NCBI GenBank assembly: GCA_947493585.1
Contig: CANLRI010000003.1
Span: 1-64,000, forward strand
Length of the DNA stretch: 64,000 nt
Direction: 5' to 3'
From: an uncultured Planococcus sp.
Lineage (GTDB): Bacteria > Bacillota > Bacilli > Bacillales_A > Planococcaceae
In this document: in pieces, positions 49,104 through 57,696 of the stretch
Layout of the letters: each line of letters opens with the position of its first letter
Numbering within the stretch: the first letter of the stretch is position 1
Notes under the pieces: model-generated
The model's database searches: none
The model's input: only the letters and a program-made list of their open reading frames with translations
What the model was told of the DNA's origin: nothing
Program-made: the position numbers and the translations under genes

Positions 49104-49991
49104 TTAATTGAACCAGCCACGTACGGTATTGGCTAAGTCGCGGAAAAACTGTTTAACGCTTTCCCAGAATCCTTCGTCATTGACGACAGTACCGATCTTA
49201 TCCCCGATTGTGTTGCTCAAGTCTTCCAATTCAGTTGACCATTTCGAGAAATCGATATCGAGCTGGCGGATGCGGTCCATCAAGTCAACCAGTAATTGGC
49301 GGTCTTCCGGGCTCAATTCGATCTGGAGGCGGCTCAATTGCTCTTCGACAATCTGCTCTACGTCCTCACGAGTTGCCGGGTTCTGTTCAGCGATCTGTTT
49401 TTTGATTTCCGTCAGCAATTCGCTGACTTTTTCTTGGTCGACGCCACCTTCAGACAATTCCGTCGCAACGGATAATTCGTCATTGGCGACATCTGTACGT
49501 TCAGGGTCGAGCTGTTCACCGTTCACTTCGTAGGCTTTATAAATCCCGACAAGTGCAGAATGGCCAGTTACCGCTTTCGGTGCAGCCACTTCAACGGTCG
49601 CATTTTCAATACCGGCCGTCAGCATGGCGTTGGCATACATATCTGTCGTCACTTGTGTGATGTTGTCAGGGGTGGCGATTTCAATGACCAGCCCTTCACC
49701 TTCTTCAGTGCGGGTGATTTTGGCAGACGAATACATGCGTGCACGCGCGTCCCCGTCTGTAATGTATGTGACCAGGTCCTGCCCGGTTACTTCTATTTCT
49801 TCCACTTCTACTTCACCGGCAACGTCCAGGCTTTCAGCGACTTGCGCTTTTTCATCTGCTGACAAATCGCCTCCATAGACGACGATCGGCAAGCCGAATT
49901 TCTCATTTATCCCGACATTCGCGGATGCTGTGCCGGTAAAAGCCAACACAAAAGCAAACGCCAATGCGGCAAGTGTCATTATTTTTTTCAT
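49104..49991 (-). CDS. DUF1002 secreted protein (YpuA-like)
   Basis: 295 aa. A signal peptide (MKKIMTLAALAFAFVLAFTGTASA) with cleavage near residue 24 precedes a DUF1002 domain (IVVYGGDLSADEKAQVAESL, about 35-54; TGHSALVGIYKAYEVNGEQ, about 142-160). The C-terminal half (about 190-295) is helical and acidic. Exported, function unknown; the B. subtilis homologue is YpuA. Single gene with its own terminator. Confidence 0.87.
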   Translation of the reverse strand: MKKIMTLAALAFAFVLAFTGTASANVGINEKFGLPIVVYGGDLSADEKAQVAESLDVAGEVEVEEIEVTGQDLVTYITDGDARARMYSSAKITRTEEGEGLVIEIATPDNITQVTTDMYANAMLTAGIENATVEVAAPKAVTGHSALVGIYKAYEVNGEQLDPERTDVANDELSVATELSEGGVDQEKVSELLTEIKKQIAEQNPATREDVEQIVEEQLSRLQIELSPEDRQLLVDLMDRIRQLDIDFSKWSTELEDLSNTIGDKIGTVVNDEGFWESVKQFFRDLANTVRGWFN

Positions 49992-50045
49992 CTTTTTTTG
50001 CCCCTTTCTTCAAATATTAGTACGCATTTGAGGCAGAAAGGTTCC

Positions 50046-50906
50046 TTATCCGAGCAATTTTGTCCAGCCGTCTTCTTGCACGATGCGGCGTTCTTTGTAA
50101 AGACGGCCGAGTGCACGTTTGAATGCGGCTTTGCTCATGCCGAACATTTCCATGATTTCATCCGGCGAGGATTTGTCTGTAAACGGCATTTGTCCGCCTG
50201 CATTTTCCAAATAGCGCAGAATTTCTTCCGCGTCATCCGATAAGCGTTCTTGTTTGCGCGGCAAAAGAGATCCGTTGAGCGTGCCATCGTCTTTGACATC
50301 GATGATACGTACCGTTTTTTCTTCGCCGAGGCGCGGTTCTGCTTCGCGCTCTGATTCATGGACGAAGACACGGTAGTTTTCCGGCACCGACAGCATGAAT
50401 GAGCCGACTGGCAGCAAGCGGTAAGCGCGTGCTTTCAAATCTTTATTATACATTTCAGCAGGCGCTCGTTCGCAAAGTTCCAGCACCTTTTCTTCCGTTG
50501 CCAAGCGTCCGTAAAGATCGCCGTAGCGGTCTGTGCGTAGCGTCATGAAGATATGGTCGCCTTGAACTGGCCATAATTCCTGTACAGGCGGCAAATCAGC
50601 CGGCAGGACATAAACTTCGCGTGTCGTGCCGATATCGACGACTGCGCCTTCTCGCGGGGAAATCTTCAATACTTTGGCCCAGCCGTATTCACTTGGCAAA
50701 ATGTGCGGAATCATCGGCGTGGCGGAGATGCCGCCTTGACGGTTGCGGTATAAGAAAACTTCAATTTCTTCGCCGATTTCTTGTCCTTCTTCAATTTCTG
50801 ATGCGTTCATCGTTACTTCGTCCCCGGAACCATCCGTTAAGATCCACTGGGACGTGGAACGGTCTTTAATGTGCAATAATGCTTTCAATCCTGGATGCAA
50901 AGCCAT
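50046..50906 (-). CDS. cvfB: CvfB-type RNA-binding S1 protein (YitL)
   Basis: 286 aa. Conserved virulence factor B family: three S1/OB-fold domains (KVLKISPREGAVVDIGTTREVYVLPADLPP, about residues 76-105; VHESEREAEPRLGEEKTVRIIDVKDDGTLNGS, about 180-211) and a C-terminal winged helix (MPFTDKSSPDEIMEMFGMSKAAFKRALGRLYKE, about 240-272). In S. aureus it affects virulence factor production. GGAGG precedes the ATG. Only 14 bp downstream of mntR, so co-transcribed. Confidence 0.9.
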   Translation of the reverse strand: MALHPGLKALLHIKDRSTSQWILTDGSGDEVTMNASEIEEGQEIGEEIEVFLYRNRQGGISATPMIPHILPSEYGWAKVLKISPREGAVVDIGTTREVYVLPADLPPVQELWPVQGDHIFMTLRTDRYGDLYGRLATEEKVLELCERAPAEMYNKDLKARAYRLLPVGSFMLSVPENYRVFVHESEREAEPRLGEEKTVRIIDVKDDGTLNGSLLPRKQERLSDDAEEILRYLENAGGQMPFTDKSSPDEIMEMFGMSKAAFKRALGRLYKERRIVQEDGWTKLLG

Positions 50907-50920
50907 GCTGCATACCTCCT

Positions 50921-51352
50921 CTATTTGGGTTCGTTGTTTTTTTGCTCAGAGCTTAAGTTCTTCAATTTTTCGGCTACGCCTTTATCTTCTTCAAGCAATT
51001 GGACCAGATCAGCGATGCGGTCGATGGAATTCCAGCTCAAATGATGCTCAATTCCTTCTACGTCGCCGTAGATTTTATCTTCATCCACACCGATCAGCCG
51101 CAAAAATTGCTCAAGCAGGTCATGGCGCTGCAGCAAGCGCTTGCCGAGTTTCTGCCCCTTAGGCGTCAGCATCAGCCCCCGGTAGCGTTCATAGATCAAA
51201 TAGCCGTCCTTATCGAGCTTCTGCACCATCTTCGTTACGGATGACGGCAGCACCGATAGCGCCTCGGCGATATCCGAGACGCGCGCGTACCCTTTTTGCT
51301 CTATTAATGAATAAATGATTTCAATATGATCTTCCATACTTGGAGTAGGCAA
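50921..51352 (-). CDS. mntR: Manganese-dependent repressor MntR (DtxR family)
   Basis: 143 aa, almost collinear with B. subtilis MntR. The winged helix ([34 protein letters not shown], about residues 22-55), then metal ligands in the helical domain ([15 protein letters not shown], about 99-113). Start is TTG, eight bases after GGAGG, giving MPTPSMED that matches the family N-terminus MTTPSME. Represses Mn uptake. Here it is followed by cvfB and preceded divergently by an Lmo0937-type gene. Confidence 0.94.
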   Translation of the reverse strand: MPTPSMEDHIEIIYSLIEQKGYARVSDIAEALSVLPSSVTKMVQKLDKDGYLIYERYRGLMLTPKGQKLGKRLLQRHDLLEQFLRLIGVDEDKIYGDVEGIEHHLSWNSIDRIADLVQLLEEDKGVAEKLKNLSSEQKNNEPK

Positions 51353-51504
51353 ATTCCGTTCCTCCCTCGCGTCGCTATGTTCAGTTTACTATACTGCCGT
51401 CCTCTGAACAACTGAGCATGAGCGCTTACCGTGAGCTTTCCAAAGCGCCGAATAAAGGCAATTTTCCAACATTCGTGAAAATGACCTTGAACAGCTAATG
51501 GGAG

Positions 51505-51530
51505 GTTTAATGGATTTTCGCTCAGGGTAG
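51505..51530 (+). promoter_or_regulatory. Sigma-B-type promoter of the Lmo0937-like gene
   Basis: GTTTAA (51505-51510), 14 bases, GGGTAG (51525-51530). One mismatch in the last -10 base. Start codon 51 bp downstream. Confidence 0.8.
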
Positions 51531-51580
51531 TGATAGGTATAACACAAAAGATAGATGAAATTGAAAGGCAGGTGGAGAAC

Positions 51581-51736
51581 ATGGGACGTATTCTTTGGAT
51601 TATTTTGGTAGTAATTCTTGCGGTATGGGTGATCGGATTCTTATTAGACGTAGCAGGCGGACTTATTCACATTCTTTTGATCATCGCGGCAATCGTCTTG
51701 ATCGTTAACTTAGTGACAGGCAGGAAAGGTGTTTAG
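51581..51736 (+). CDS. Small membrane protein, Lmo0937 family
   Basis: 51 aa with two hydrophobic helices: ILWIILVVILAVWVIGFLL (about 3-21) and LIHILLIIAAIVLIVNLV (about 27-44). The frame opens at 51530 but GGTGGAG is directly before the ATG at 51581 (MGRILWII), which matches the family start. Lmo0937 of Listeria is, as I recall, a sigma-B-dependent gene; a sigma-B-type promoter is present here too. Function unknown. Confidence 0.87.
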   Translation: MGRILWIILVVILAVWVIGFLLDVAGGLIHILLIIAAIVLIVNLVTGRKGV

Positions 51737-51752
51737 ATAAACACCGGACCCT

Positions 51753-51797
51753 AAAAACCCCGGGAAAGCAGAGCGATCTGCCTTCCCGGGGTTTTTT
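51753..51797. terminator. Bidirectional terminator
   Basis: AAAAACCCCGGGAA / TTCCCGGGGTTTTT arms with a 16-base loop, between the Lmo0937-like gene and the converging double-GNAT gene. Confidence 0.9.
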
Positions 51798-52915
51798 CAT
51801 GCTCTCACTTTCGCATAGACGCACGTGTCGCGGATTTTGCCGTCATGTCTCGACAGGCTGTCTTTGCGCAAAATGCCTTCGAGTTCAAAGCCAAGGCGCT
51901 CCGCTACTGCACGGCTCCTGACATTGTCCGGGTCGCAGCGGATTTCAACGCGATTCGCCTGCAACTCTTCGAACGCAAAACGCGTGATGCGCTCTACTGC
52001 TTCCGTTACATAGCCTTTTCCTTCAAAACGGCTGTCCACCCAATAACCGATTTCGAATTTACGTACTTCCCAATCGATGCGGTGCAAGCCGCTCGAACCG
52101 ATGAACTGCCCGCTATTCTTATCAAAGAAATGCAGCCGAAGATCTTTGCGCAACATGAAATCCGTCTCTGCTTGAATCAAATTAGCCGTCATTTCTGCAA
52201 GATTGGGCTCGTGTTGCGCAAAAGGCATCCACGGGCGCAATGCTTCTAGCGAATGGCGCACCGCTTCAAAACTAAGCACCGCATCTTCCTTTTTAGGTGC
52301 CCGGATCAATAAACGTTCTGATTCGAATGTTTCCGGAAACTCCAGCAACAAGGGATTGAATGGCGGTTCTGCCGGCGCTTTGACCGCATCATCCCACATG
52401 ACCGGCGTCGTTACGCCCGCTTCCCAGTCTTCGCGGGTCATGCCGTAAGTTACCGCATCATGATAACGGTTTTGTTTCGGCGAGAACCATGCTTGGCGCA
52501 AATGCGCTTCCTTCACGAAACCGGTTCGTTCGAATGCTTTACGCATTGCAAAGTTGTCGTGGCGTGTATGGCCTTCTAGGCGGATTTTCTTCTCCGGCAA
52601 GGAAAAGACGAAATCGGCGATCATGCGCAGCGCCTTCGGTCCGTATCCTTGTCCGCGGTAGGAATCGGCAATGCGCAAATCAAATAGCGGGATTTCATCC
52701 TGCAAGTCGAATATTTTCACCAAGCCCACTTGATCGCCTTCATCGTTTTCGATCCAAAAGGTCTTGACCTGATCCGATTTATAGCCGCCCTCTACGATCG
52801 TCTTTTCGATCAAAGCGCGCACCGGGTGTTCATGGCCATGATAAGGCCATGAGTTGGTTGTCATAAACTCGATCAATTTCTCGTGCTCTTCCATGGTCCA
52901 TTCTGTTAACTTCAA
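51797..52915 (-). CDS. Tandem GNAT acetyltransferase (two domains fused)
   Basis: 372 aa, about twice the usual size. The N-terminal GNAT domain (residues 1-165; RIADSYRGQGYGPKALRMIADF acetyl-CoA loop near 85) is followed by a linker (TTPVMWDDAVKAPAEPPFNPL) and a RimJ/RimL-type domain (about 195-370; VDSRFEGKGYVTEAVERITRFA near 305). TTG start seven bases after GGAGG. The two-domain fusion may acetylate protein N-termini or small molecules; it is not a simple duplication since the halves belong to different GNAT subfamilies. Confidence 0.85.
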   Translation of the reverse strand: MKLTEWTMEEHEKLIEFMTTNSWPYHGHEHPVRALIEKTIVEGGYKSDQVKTFWIENDEGDQVGLVKIFDLQDEIPLFDLRIADSYRGQGYGPKALRMIADFVFSLPEKKIRLEGHTRHDNFAMRKAFERTGFVKEAHLRQAWFSPKQNRYHDAVTYGMTREDWEAGVTTPVMWDDAVKAPAEPPFNPLLLEFPETFESERLLIRAPKKEDAVLSFEAVRHSLEALRPWMPFAQHEPNLAEMTANLIQAETDFMLRKDLRLHFFDKNSGQFIGSSGLHRIDWEVRKFEIGYWVDSRFEGKGYVTEAVERITRFAFEELQANRVEIRCDPDNVRSRAVAERLGFELEGILRKDSLSRHDGKIRDTCVYAKVRA

Positions 52916-52936
52916 ATCGCAACCTCCAAACGCCTC

Positions 52937-55006
52937 TTACTTCTGGACTTTCACCAAACGCAATGCATTCAAGATGACCAATAGCGTAGCCCCCATATCC
53001 GCAAAGATCGCGATCCATAAAGTGAGCCAGCCTGGAATGATCAATAGCAGAGCTAAGATTTTCAGTGCCAGTGCAAAGATGATATTTTCCTTTATTATAC
53101 GCAAAGTTTTTCGGCTTAGTCGAATGGTATAAGGAAGTTTTTCCAAATCATCCGCCATTAAGGCAATATCAGCTGTCTCAAGAGCTGCATCCGTACCCGC
53201 TCCGCCCATCGCAATGCCGATGTCGGATGCCGCGAGTGCGGGTGCGTCGTTGATGCCGTCGCCGACCATTGCTACGCGGCCATACTTCGCCTGCAGCTCT
53301 TTAACGGCCGCTAATTTGTCTTCAGGCATCAAGCCGGCGCGAATATCCGTCACGCCGATTTCTTCAGCAATGGCTTTAGCTGTTGCGGGGTGGTCGCCTG
53401 TCAACATGATCGTATGGCCGATGCCGATTTCTTTCAATCGCTCAATGATAGCCGGGCTTTCTTCCCGGATGGCATCTGCCACACCGATCACCCCGAACAA
53501 ATGCTTGCTAGAAAATACCGCCATCGCAGATTTCCCGTCTTCCTGTAAGCGATACGCTGCTGCAGACACAGGAAAGCCATGCTCTTCTGCCCATTTCAAG
53601 CTGCCGACTCGGATACGCGTGCCGCCAATTTCAGCGTGCACGCCTTTACCGGTCAAGGATTGGAAGCGCTCGGATGGATACAGTTCAGCGGCTTGTTTCG
53701 CAATGGCACGGGCGAGTGGATGCTGAGACAAAGCTTCGACTGATGCCGCCAGCTTGACCACTTCTTCCCGCGTGTAGCCCTCTTCCGGCAGCACATCGGT
53801 CATTTCCGGATAGCCTTTCGTCAAAGTGCCGGTTTTGTCGAATGCGACAGCCTGCAGTCGCCCTGTTTCTTCTAAATGGATGCCGCCTTTGACGAGCACC
53901 CCTTGTCTTGCCGCGTTGCCGATTGCTGTGACAATTGCGACAGGCGTCGAGACGACGAGCGCGCATGGGCAGCCGACAACAAGCACCGCCAGGCCTTGAT
54001 ACACCCACAGCTCCCAATTCCCTGTGACAAATCCCGGTACAAGCGCGACCAAGAATGCGGCAACAATAATGGCCGGTGTGTAATATTTTGCAAAGCGATC
54101 GACGAATTGCTGTGAAGGCGCTTTTTCTGCCTGCGCTTCTTCGACTAAGTGAATGATTTTTGCGATGGTCGTATCTTCCACACGCTTAGTGACGGTTACT
54201 TCGAGTGCGCCTTCCGCGTTCATCGTGCCGGCAAACACTTCATCCCCTGGCTGTTTCGCCGCTGGAAGTGATTCTCCGGTAATCGCCGCCTGGTTGACGG
54301 AAGATTCCCCGCGCAGCACCGTGCCGTCCATGGCAATCTTTTGCCCAGGCTTGACGATCAATACGTCGCCGATGCGGATGTCTTCCGTTTCCAGTTCAAT
54401 CAATTCCCCGTCGCGCTGGATCAATGCCCGTGACGGAGCCAAGTCCATGAGCGAACGGATCGATTGGCGTGCTTTGTTCATCGAGAACGATTCCAGTGCT
54501 TCGCTGATGGCGAATAAGAATACGACAACCGCGCCCTCACGCCATTCGCCGATAATGACCGCGCCGATAATCGCAATGGTCATCAATGTTTTCATATCAA
54601 ACTCAAAGCGGCTGAGATTTTTCAAGCCGGTCGCGAACATATGATAGCCGCCAATCAGCATCGATGTGCCAAATAAACCGATCGACCATGGATGCGTTTC
54701 GCCAAGTTGAAAAGAAGCGATGATCCCTAAAACGAGAAAGACGAATGAAATCGCTGTTTCAATGGTTTGGCGCCGTTTATAAAACGGTACGTGCGGCACG
54801 CGTTGTTTTTCCGGATATACTCGGATGTGGTCGAACGCGCCGGCTTGTTCCAGTGCTTCAATTGATACATTGCCATCAACACGCAGTTTGGAAGCACCGA
54901 AATTCAGCTCGACATGTTTCGCTTCCGGCAAATTGCGGATGTTCTGCTCAAACTTTGCCGCACAGCTCGTACACGATAGGTTTTCAAGACGATAGGTTTT
55001 GCTCAA
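52937..55006 (-). CDS. cadA: Cd/Zn/Co-exporting P1B-type ATPase CadA
   Basis: 689 aa from the chosen start. One N-terminal HMA domain (LENLSCTSCAAKFEQN, about residue 8-22), about six to eight helices, CPCALVVSTPVA (about 343), the phosphorylation site DKTGTLTKG (about 385), SQHPLARAI (about 426) and GDGINDAPALAASD (about 586). Exports Cd, Zn or Co. The frame opens at 55033, inside cadC, but AAGG before TTG at 55006 gives MSKTYRLENLS; the exact start is uncertain. It overlaps cadC, so the two are translationally coupled. Confidence 0.92.
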   Translation of the reverse strand: MSKTYRLENLSCTSCAAKFEQNIRNLPEAKHVELNFGASKLRVDGNVSIEALEQAGAFDHIRVYPEKQRVPHVPFYKRRQTIETAISFVFLVLGIIASFQLGETHPWSIGLFGTSMLIGGYHMFATGLKNLSRFEFDMKTLMTIAIIGAVIIGEWREGAVVVFLFAISEALESFSMNKARQSIRSLMDLAPSRALIQRDGELIELETEDIRIGDVLIVKPGQKIAMDGTVLRGESSVNQAAITGESLPAAKQPGDEVFAGTMNAEGALEVTVTKRVEDTTIAKIIHLVEEAQAEKAPSQQFVDRFAKYYTPAIIVAAFLVALVPGFVTGNWELWVYQGLAVLVVGCPCALVVSTPVAIVTAIGNAARQGVLVKGGIHLEETGRLQAVAFDKTGTLTKGYPEMTDVLPEEGYTREEVVKLAASVEALSQHPLARAIAKQAAELYPSERFQSLTGKGVHAEIGGTRIRVGSLKWAEEHGFPVSAAAYRLQEDGKSAMAVFSSKHLFGVIGVADAIREESPAIIERLKEIGIGHTIMLTGDHPATAKAIAEEIGVTDIRAGLMPEDKLAAVKELQAKYGRVAMVGDGINDAPALAASDIGIAMGGAGTDAALETADIALMADDLEKLPYTIRLSRKTLRIIKENIIFALALKILALLLIIPGWLTLWIAIFADMGATLLVILNALRLVKVQK

Positions 55007-55355
55007 CCGAAACACCTTCTTTCGCATGTTCATTCGCGATGGTCACGAGCTGTCGCACATGGTCATCCGATAGAGAATAATAAATCTGCTTGCCTTTGCG
55101 TTCGGATTTCGCCAAATCCCGCTCGCGCAAATACCGCAGATGATGGGAAGCGGTCGCTGTCGATGAACCGATCACCGCAGCAATGTCACACACGCACATT
55201 TCCCGCTCGATTGTCAGCGCATAAGCAATCTTCAAGCGCGTCTCATCCGCCAATGCCTTGAATAATGCGGCGACGCCATCGAGCTCGACCATATGTTGCT
55301 GCACCCGGTCCACCGCTTCGGGATGGACTTTTGTAATATCACACATTTCTTTCAT
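54984..55355 (-). CDS. cadC: ArsR/SmtB-family metal-sensing repressor (CadC/CzrA type)
   Basis: 123 aa. A winged helix (CVCDIAAVIGSSTATASHHLRYLRERDLAKSERKGKQIYYSLSD, split about residues 52-95). Metal site: the CVC motif (MCVCDIA) in the recognition-helix region and Cys near the N-terminus (EMCDITKVHPE), as in CadC. AAAGGCGGG precedes the ATG at 55355; the frame start 18 bp upstream is less likely. Represses cadCA by binding the two 16-bp palindromes upstream. Confidence 0.92.
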   Translation of the reverse strand: MKEMCDITKVHPEAVDRVQQHMVELDGVAALFKALADETRLKIAYALTIEREMCVCDIAAVIGSSTATASHHLRYLRERDLAKSERKGKQIYYSLSDDHVRQLVTIANEHAKEGVSVEQNLSS

Positions 55356-55373
55356 CGTGTTCCCGCCTTTCAT

Positions 55374-55389
55374 TCAAACCTTCATTTGA
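55374..55389. promoter_or_regulatory. ArsR-type operator 2 (downstream of the -10)
   Basis: TCAAA-CCTTCA-TTTGA, 16 bp, between the cadC -10 and the start codon. Same outer bases as the operator at 55423-55438. Confidence 0.7.
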
Positions 55390-55397
55390 TTGATTTT

Positions 55398-55426
55398 AGT
55401 ATAAGACTATATCCACAAACAGTCAA
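55398..55426 (-). promoter_or_regulatory. Promoter of cadC-cadA
   Basis: Minus strand TTGACT (55421-55426), 17 bases, TATACT (55398-55403). Its -35 is overlapped by the operator at 55423-55438. Confidence 0.85.
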
Positions 55427-55438
55427 ATGCTCATTTGA
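55423..55438. promoter_or_regulatory. ArsR-type operator 1 (overlapping the -35)
   Basis: TCAAATG-CT-CATTTGA, a perfect 7-2-7 palindrome on the -35 box, as expected for the CadC/CzrA ATTCAAAT-type sites. Confidence 0.82.
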
Positions 55439-55474
55439 ATGAAGAATACAGCCCTCTATTTGTAATTCAGTAAA

Positions 55475-55483
55475 TGCTATACT
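55475..55483 (+). promoter_or_regulatory. Candidate extended -10 promoter of usp
   Basis: TGC-TATACT, an extended -10 about 40 bp upstream of the usp ATG. The -35 region is weak. Not a sigma-B-type promoter. Confidence 0.5.
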
Positions 55484-55522
55484 AGGAAAAACAACGACAC
55501 CATAGAACAGGAGAGACGAATT

Positions 55523-55942
55523 ATGTACCAGCACATATTGGTCGCCATTGATGGATCTGATCACTCAAAACGCGCCGCACACCATGCGATTCAACTCGTT
55601 TCAGACACGCCTGAGGCACAAGCAACCATTATTTGCGCCGTCGATTACGGAAAATCCGAAAAGGAAAGCAATCGTGGGCTAACCAGTGAGCAAATAATCT
55701 CCGCTACCCACGAGCACATGGCACCATTCGAAGACCTTTTCCACCAGGCAGGTGTCCGTGTGAAAAGTGTCATTGTACAAGGAGCCCCTGGGCCGGCCAT
55801 CGTTTCTCATGCGAACGAACATCCATACGACCTGGTCATCATCGGCAGCCGCGGTTTGAATCTTGTACAGGAATTCGTGCTCGGCAGCGTCAGCCATAAA
55901 GTGGCAAAGCACGTCAAAGCGCCCGTATTGGTCATCAAATGA
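55523..55942 (+). CDS. Universal stress protein (UspA family)
   Basis: 139 aa, single Usp domain. HILVAIDGSDHSKRA (residues 4-18) starts the fold; the ATP-binding motif GSRGLNLVQEFVLGSVSHKV (about 109-128) resembles G2XG9G(S/T), so it is likely nucleotide binding. GGAGAGACG precedes the ATG. Its stop overlaps the following peptidase gene by four bases. Confidence 0.9.
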   Translation: MYQHILVAIDGSDHSKRAAHHAIQLVSDTPEAQATIICAVDYGKSEKESNRGLTSEQIISATHEHMAPFEDLFHQAGVRVKSVIVQGAPGPAIVSHANEHPYDLVIIGSRGLNLVQEFVLGSVSHKVAKHVKAPVLVIK

Positions 55943-56934
55943 TGAAGATGTTAAAAGGAAAACGCAATTCCATCGCCGACGTGCCGGGCGTCACCGTCGG
56001 CCATGTCACGCTTGATGAAAAGATTAATGAAGAGGAATCGATTTGCACTGGTGTCACCGCAATTCTGCCTCATGCCGGCAATTGGTTCGAACAAAAAGTG
56101 CCTGCCGCGTCGTTCGTATTGAATGGCTTTGGCAAAACCGCAGGGCTCGTCCAAGTGGATGAACTTGGCGTGCTCGAATCTCCCATTATGCTAACCAACA
56201 CGTTCAGCGTGGCAGCGGTGCTGCAAGGAACGATGGACTATATGCTCGCTGAGAATCCAGCTATCGGCGATTCGACCAGTTCATTGAATTTGCTTGTCGG
56301 CGAATGCAATGACAGCTATTTGAATTCGATGCGGCGGATGGCGGTCGAACCTATTCATGCCGCCGAGGCGATTCGCACAGCTTCCTCCGACTTTGCGCAA
56401 GGGGCTGTCGGTGCGGGCAAAGGAATGATCTGCTACGGCGTCAAAGGCGGCATTGGCTCTTCTTCACGCATTGTAGAATGTGGCCATGAACAGTTCAAAG
56501 CCGCCGCACTCGTTTTGACCAATTTCGGGCGCAAAGAAGAAATCGCCATCGCCAATTGGCTGCCGGAAAATACTCCGGAACAGCGCCCCGACGGTTCCGT
56601 CATCATCGTCATCGCGACCGATGCACCGCTCGATAGCCGCCAACTGAAACGGCTCGCCAAGCGTGCGGCGATCGGGCTTGGACGAACTGGCACGCATGTA
56701 CATAACGGCTCAGGGGACATCATCATTGCCTTCTCCACCGCGTATACGATTCCCCACCAGCAGCAATCCCCTTTTACCGATTTGCGGGTATTGCGCGATG
56801 ACCACGAAGTGATGGCTTCGCTTTTCCAAGGCGTGATCGAATCAACGGAAGAAGCGGTCTATCAATCGCTGTTCCACGCCGAGACCACCGCTGGTCGCAT
56901 GGGGCGCGTCGTTGAAAAAGGCCTGTTTAAATAA
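55939..56934 (+). CDS. P1 family (S58) peptidase / DmpA-like aminopeptidase
   Basis: 331 aa, self-processing N-terminal-nucleophile-type fold. Motifs: DVPGVTVGHVTL (residues 13-24), GVGAGKGMICYGVKGGIGSSSR (about 157-178) and the likely nucleophile Ser in HNGSGDIIIAFS (about 254-265), the autocatalytic site. Substrates may be beta-peptides or D-amino-acid amides. The first ATG overlaps the usp stop (ATGA); internal ATGs are also possible starts. It is co-transcribed with usp. Confidence 0.88.
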   Translation: MMKMLKGKRNSIADVPGVTVGHVTLDEKINEEESICTGVTAILPHAGNWFEQKVPAASFVLNGFGKTAGLVQVDELGVLESPIMLTNTFSVAAVLQGTMDYMLAENPAIGDSTSSLNLLVGECNDSYLNSMRRMAVEPIHAAEAIRTASSDFAQGAVGAGKGMICYGVKGGIGSSSRIVECGHEQFKAAALVLTNFGRKEEIAIANWLPENTPEQRPDGSVIIVIATDAPLDSRQLKRLAKRAAIGLGRTGTHVHNGSGDIIIAFSTAYTIPHQQQSPFTDLRVLRDDHEVMASLFQGVIESTEEAVYQSLFHAETTAGRMGRVVEKGLFK

Positions 56935-56943
56935 AGACAACAC

Positions 56944-56982
56944 AAAAAAACCGTTCCGCGATCTCTGCGGAACGGTTTTTAT
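56944..56982. terminator. Bidirectional terminator between peptidase and crcB genes
   Basis: AAAACCGTTCCGC and GCGGAACGGTTTT arms with a seven-base loop, T-runs on both sides. Confidence 0.9.
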
Positions 56983-57314
56983 ATAGAAGCAATGGAATAA
57001 CCAACAGCAAACAGCAGCAAGCCAGAAACAAGCGTTGCGGAAATATAAAACATGCCTTGTTTCCAATGGCCGTCTTCAAAATCCTTCACACAATCGAGCG
57101 CCATCGTCGAGAAGGTTGTGAATGCCCCAAGAAACCCGAAAACCCCTGAAGCTGCCGGCAATTCCGCCCCGAGGCATGCGCCGATAATGAGCGAACCGAA
57201 GCTATTGACGAACCAAGTCGCAAGTTTCGGCTGGCGCGCACGATTCTCCACCGCCATATAACAAAAATAACGGGCAACTGCACCAAAAAAGCCAAAGACA
57301 GCGATGCTAATCAT
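56979..57314 (-). CDS. crcB: Fluoride exporter CrcB (second copy)
   Basis: 111 aa, four helices. The fluoride-channel motifs GFFGAVARYF (residues 8-17), WFVNSFGSLIIGA (about 34-46) and FLGAFTTFSTMALD (about 64-77) are all present. Its ATG overlaps by four bases the stop of the upstream crcB. Such pairs in Firmicutes form a heterodimeric Fluc channel. Confidence 0.93.
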   Translation of the reverse strand: MISIAVFGFFGAVARYFCYMAVENRARQPKLATWFVNSFGSLIIGACLGAELPAASGVFGFLGAFTTFSTMALDCVKDFEDGHWKQGMFYISATLVSGLLLFAVGYSIASI

Positions 57315-57664
57315 TTTGCTGCCCCCTTGCGTCCTGCTAACAGCCCTAAAGCTGCCGCCGCAATCGAAGCTGCTGTCATGCCAAGAGCATAAATAATCCC
57401 TGTTATTAAGGACGTTTCAAGCAAACCGAACCAATCCGCCGAAAAAGCTGAAAAACTCGTGAACGAACCGATCAGCCCGGTCGAAATAAACAACCTCGCC
57501 TCCGCCGAACGCTTTACTAAGCGGGCCGCTGCAATGCCGATGACGAAACTTCCGACAATGTTCACTACCCACAATCCCAGTCCCGCTCCGGCGAATTGAA
57601 ACACGGCCATGCGGAGAAGCGATCCCGCCATGCCGCCAAACCCTACAGCCAATACATTTTTCAT
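57311..57664 (-). CDS. crcB: Fluoride exporter CrcB (first copy)
   Basis: 117 aa, four helices with GFGGMAGSLLRMAV (residues 7-20), WVVNIVGSFVIGIAA (about 32-46) and GLIGSFTSFSAFS (about 63-75). The frame opens at 57700 but the purine-rich CGGGGGA before the ATG at 57664 (MKNVLAVGF) fixes the start. It follows the penicillin acylase gene by 32 bp. No fluoride riboswitch was found upstream. Confidence 0.92.
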   Translation of the reverse strand: MKNVLAVGFGGMAGSLLRMAVFQFAGAGLGLWVVNIVGSFVIGIAAARLVKRSAEARLFISTGLIGSFTSFSAFSADWFGLLETSLITGIIYALGMTAASIAAAALGLLAGRKGAAK

Positions 57665-57696
57665 AAAATCCCCCGAAACATTTTCTCCAGTATACC

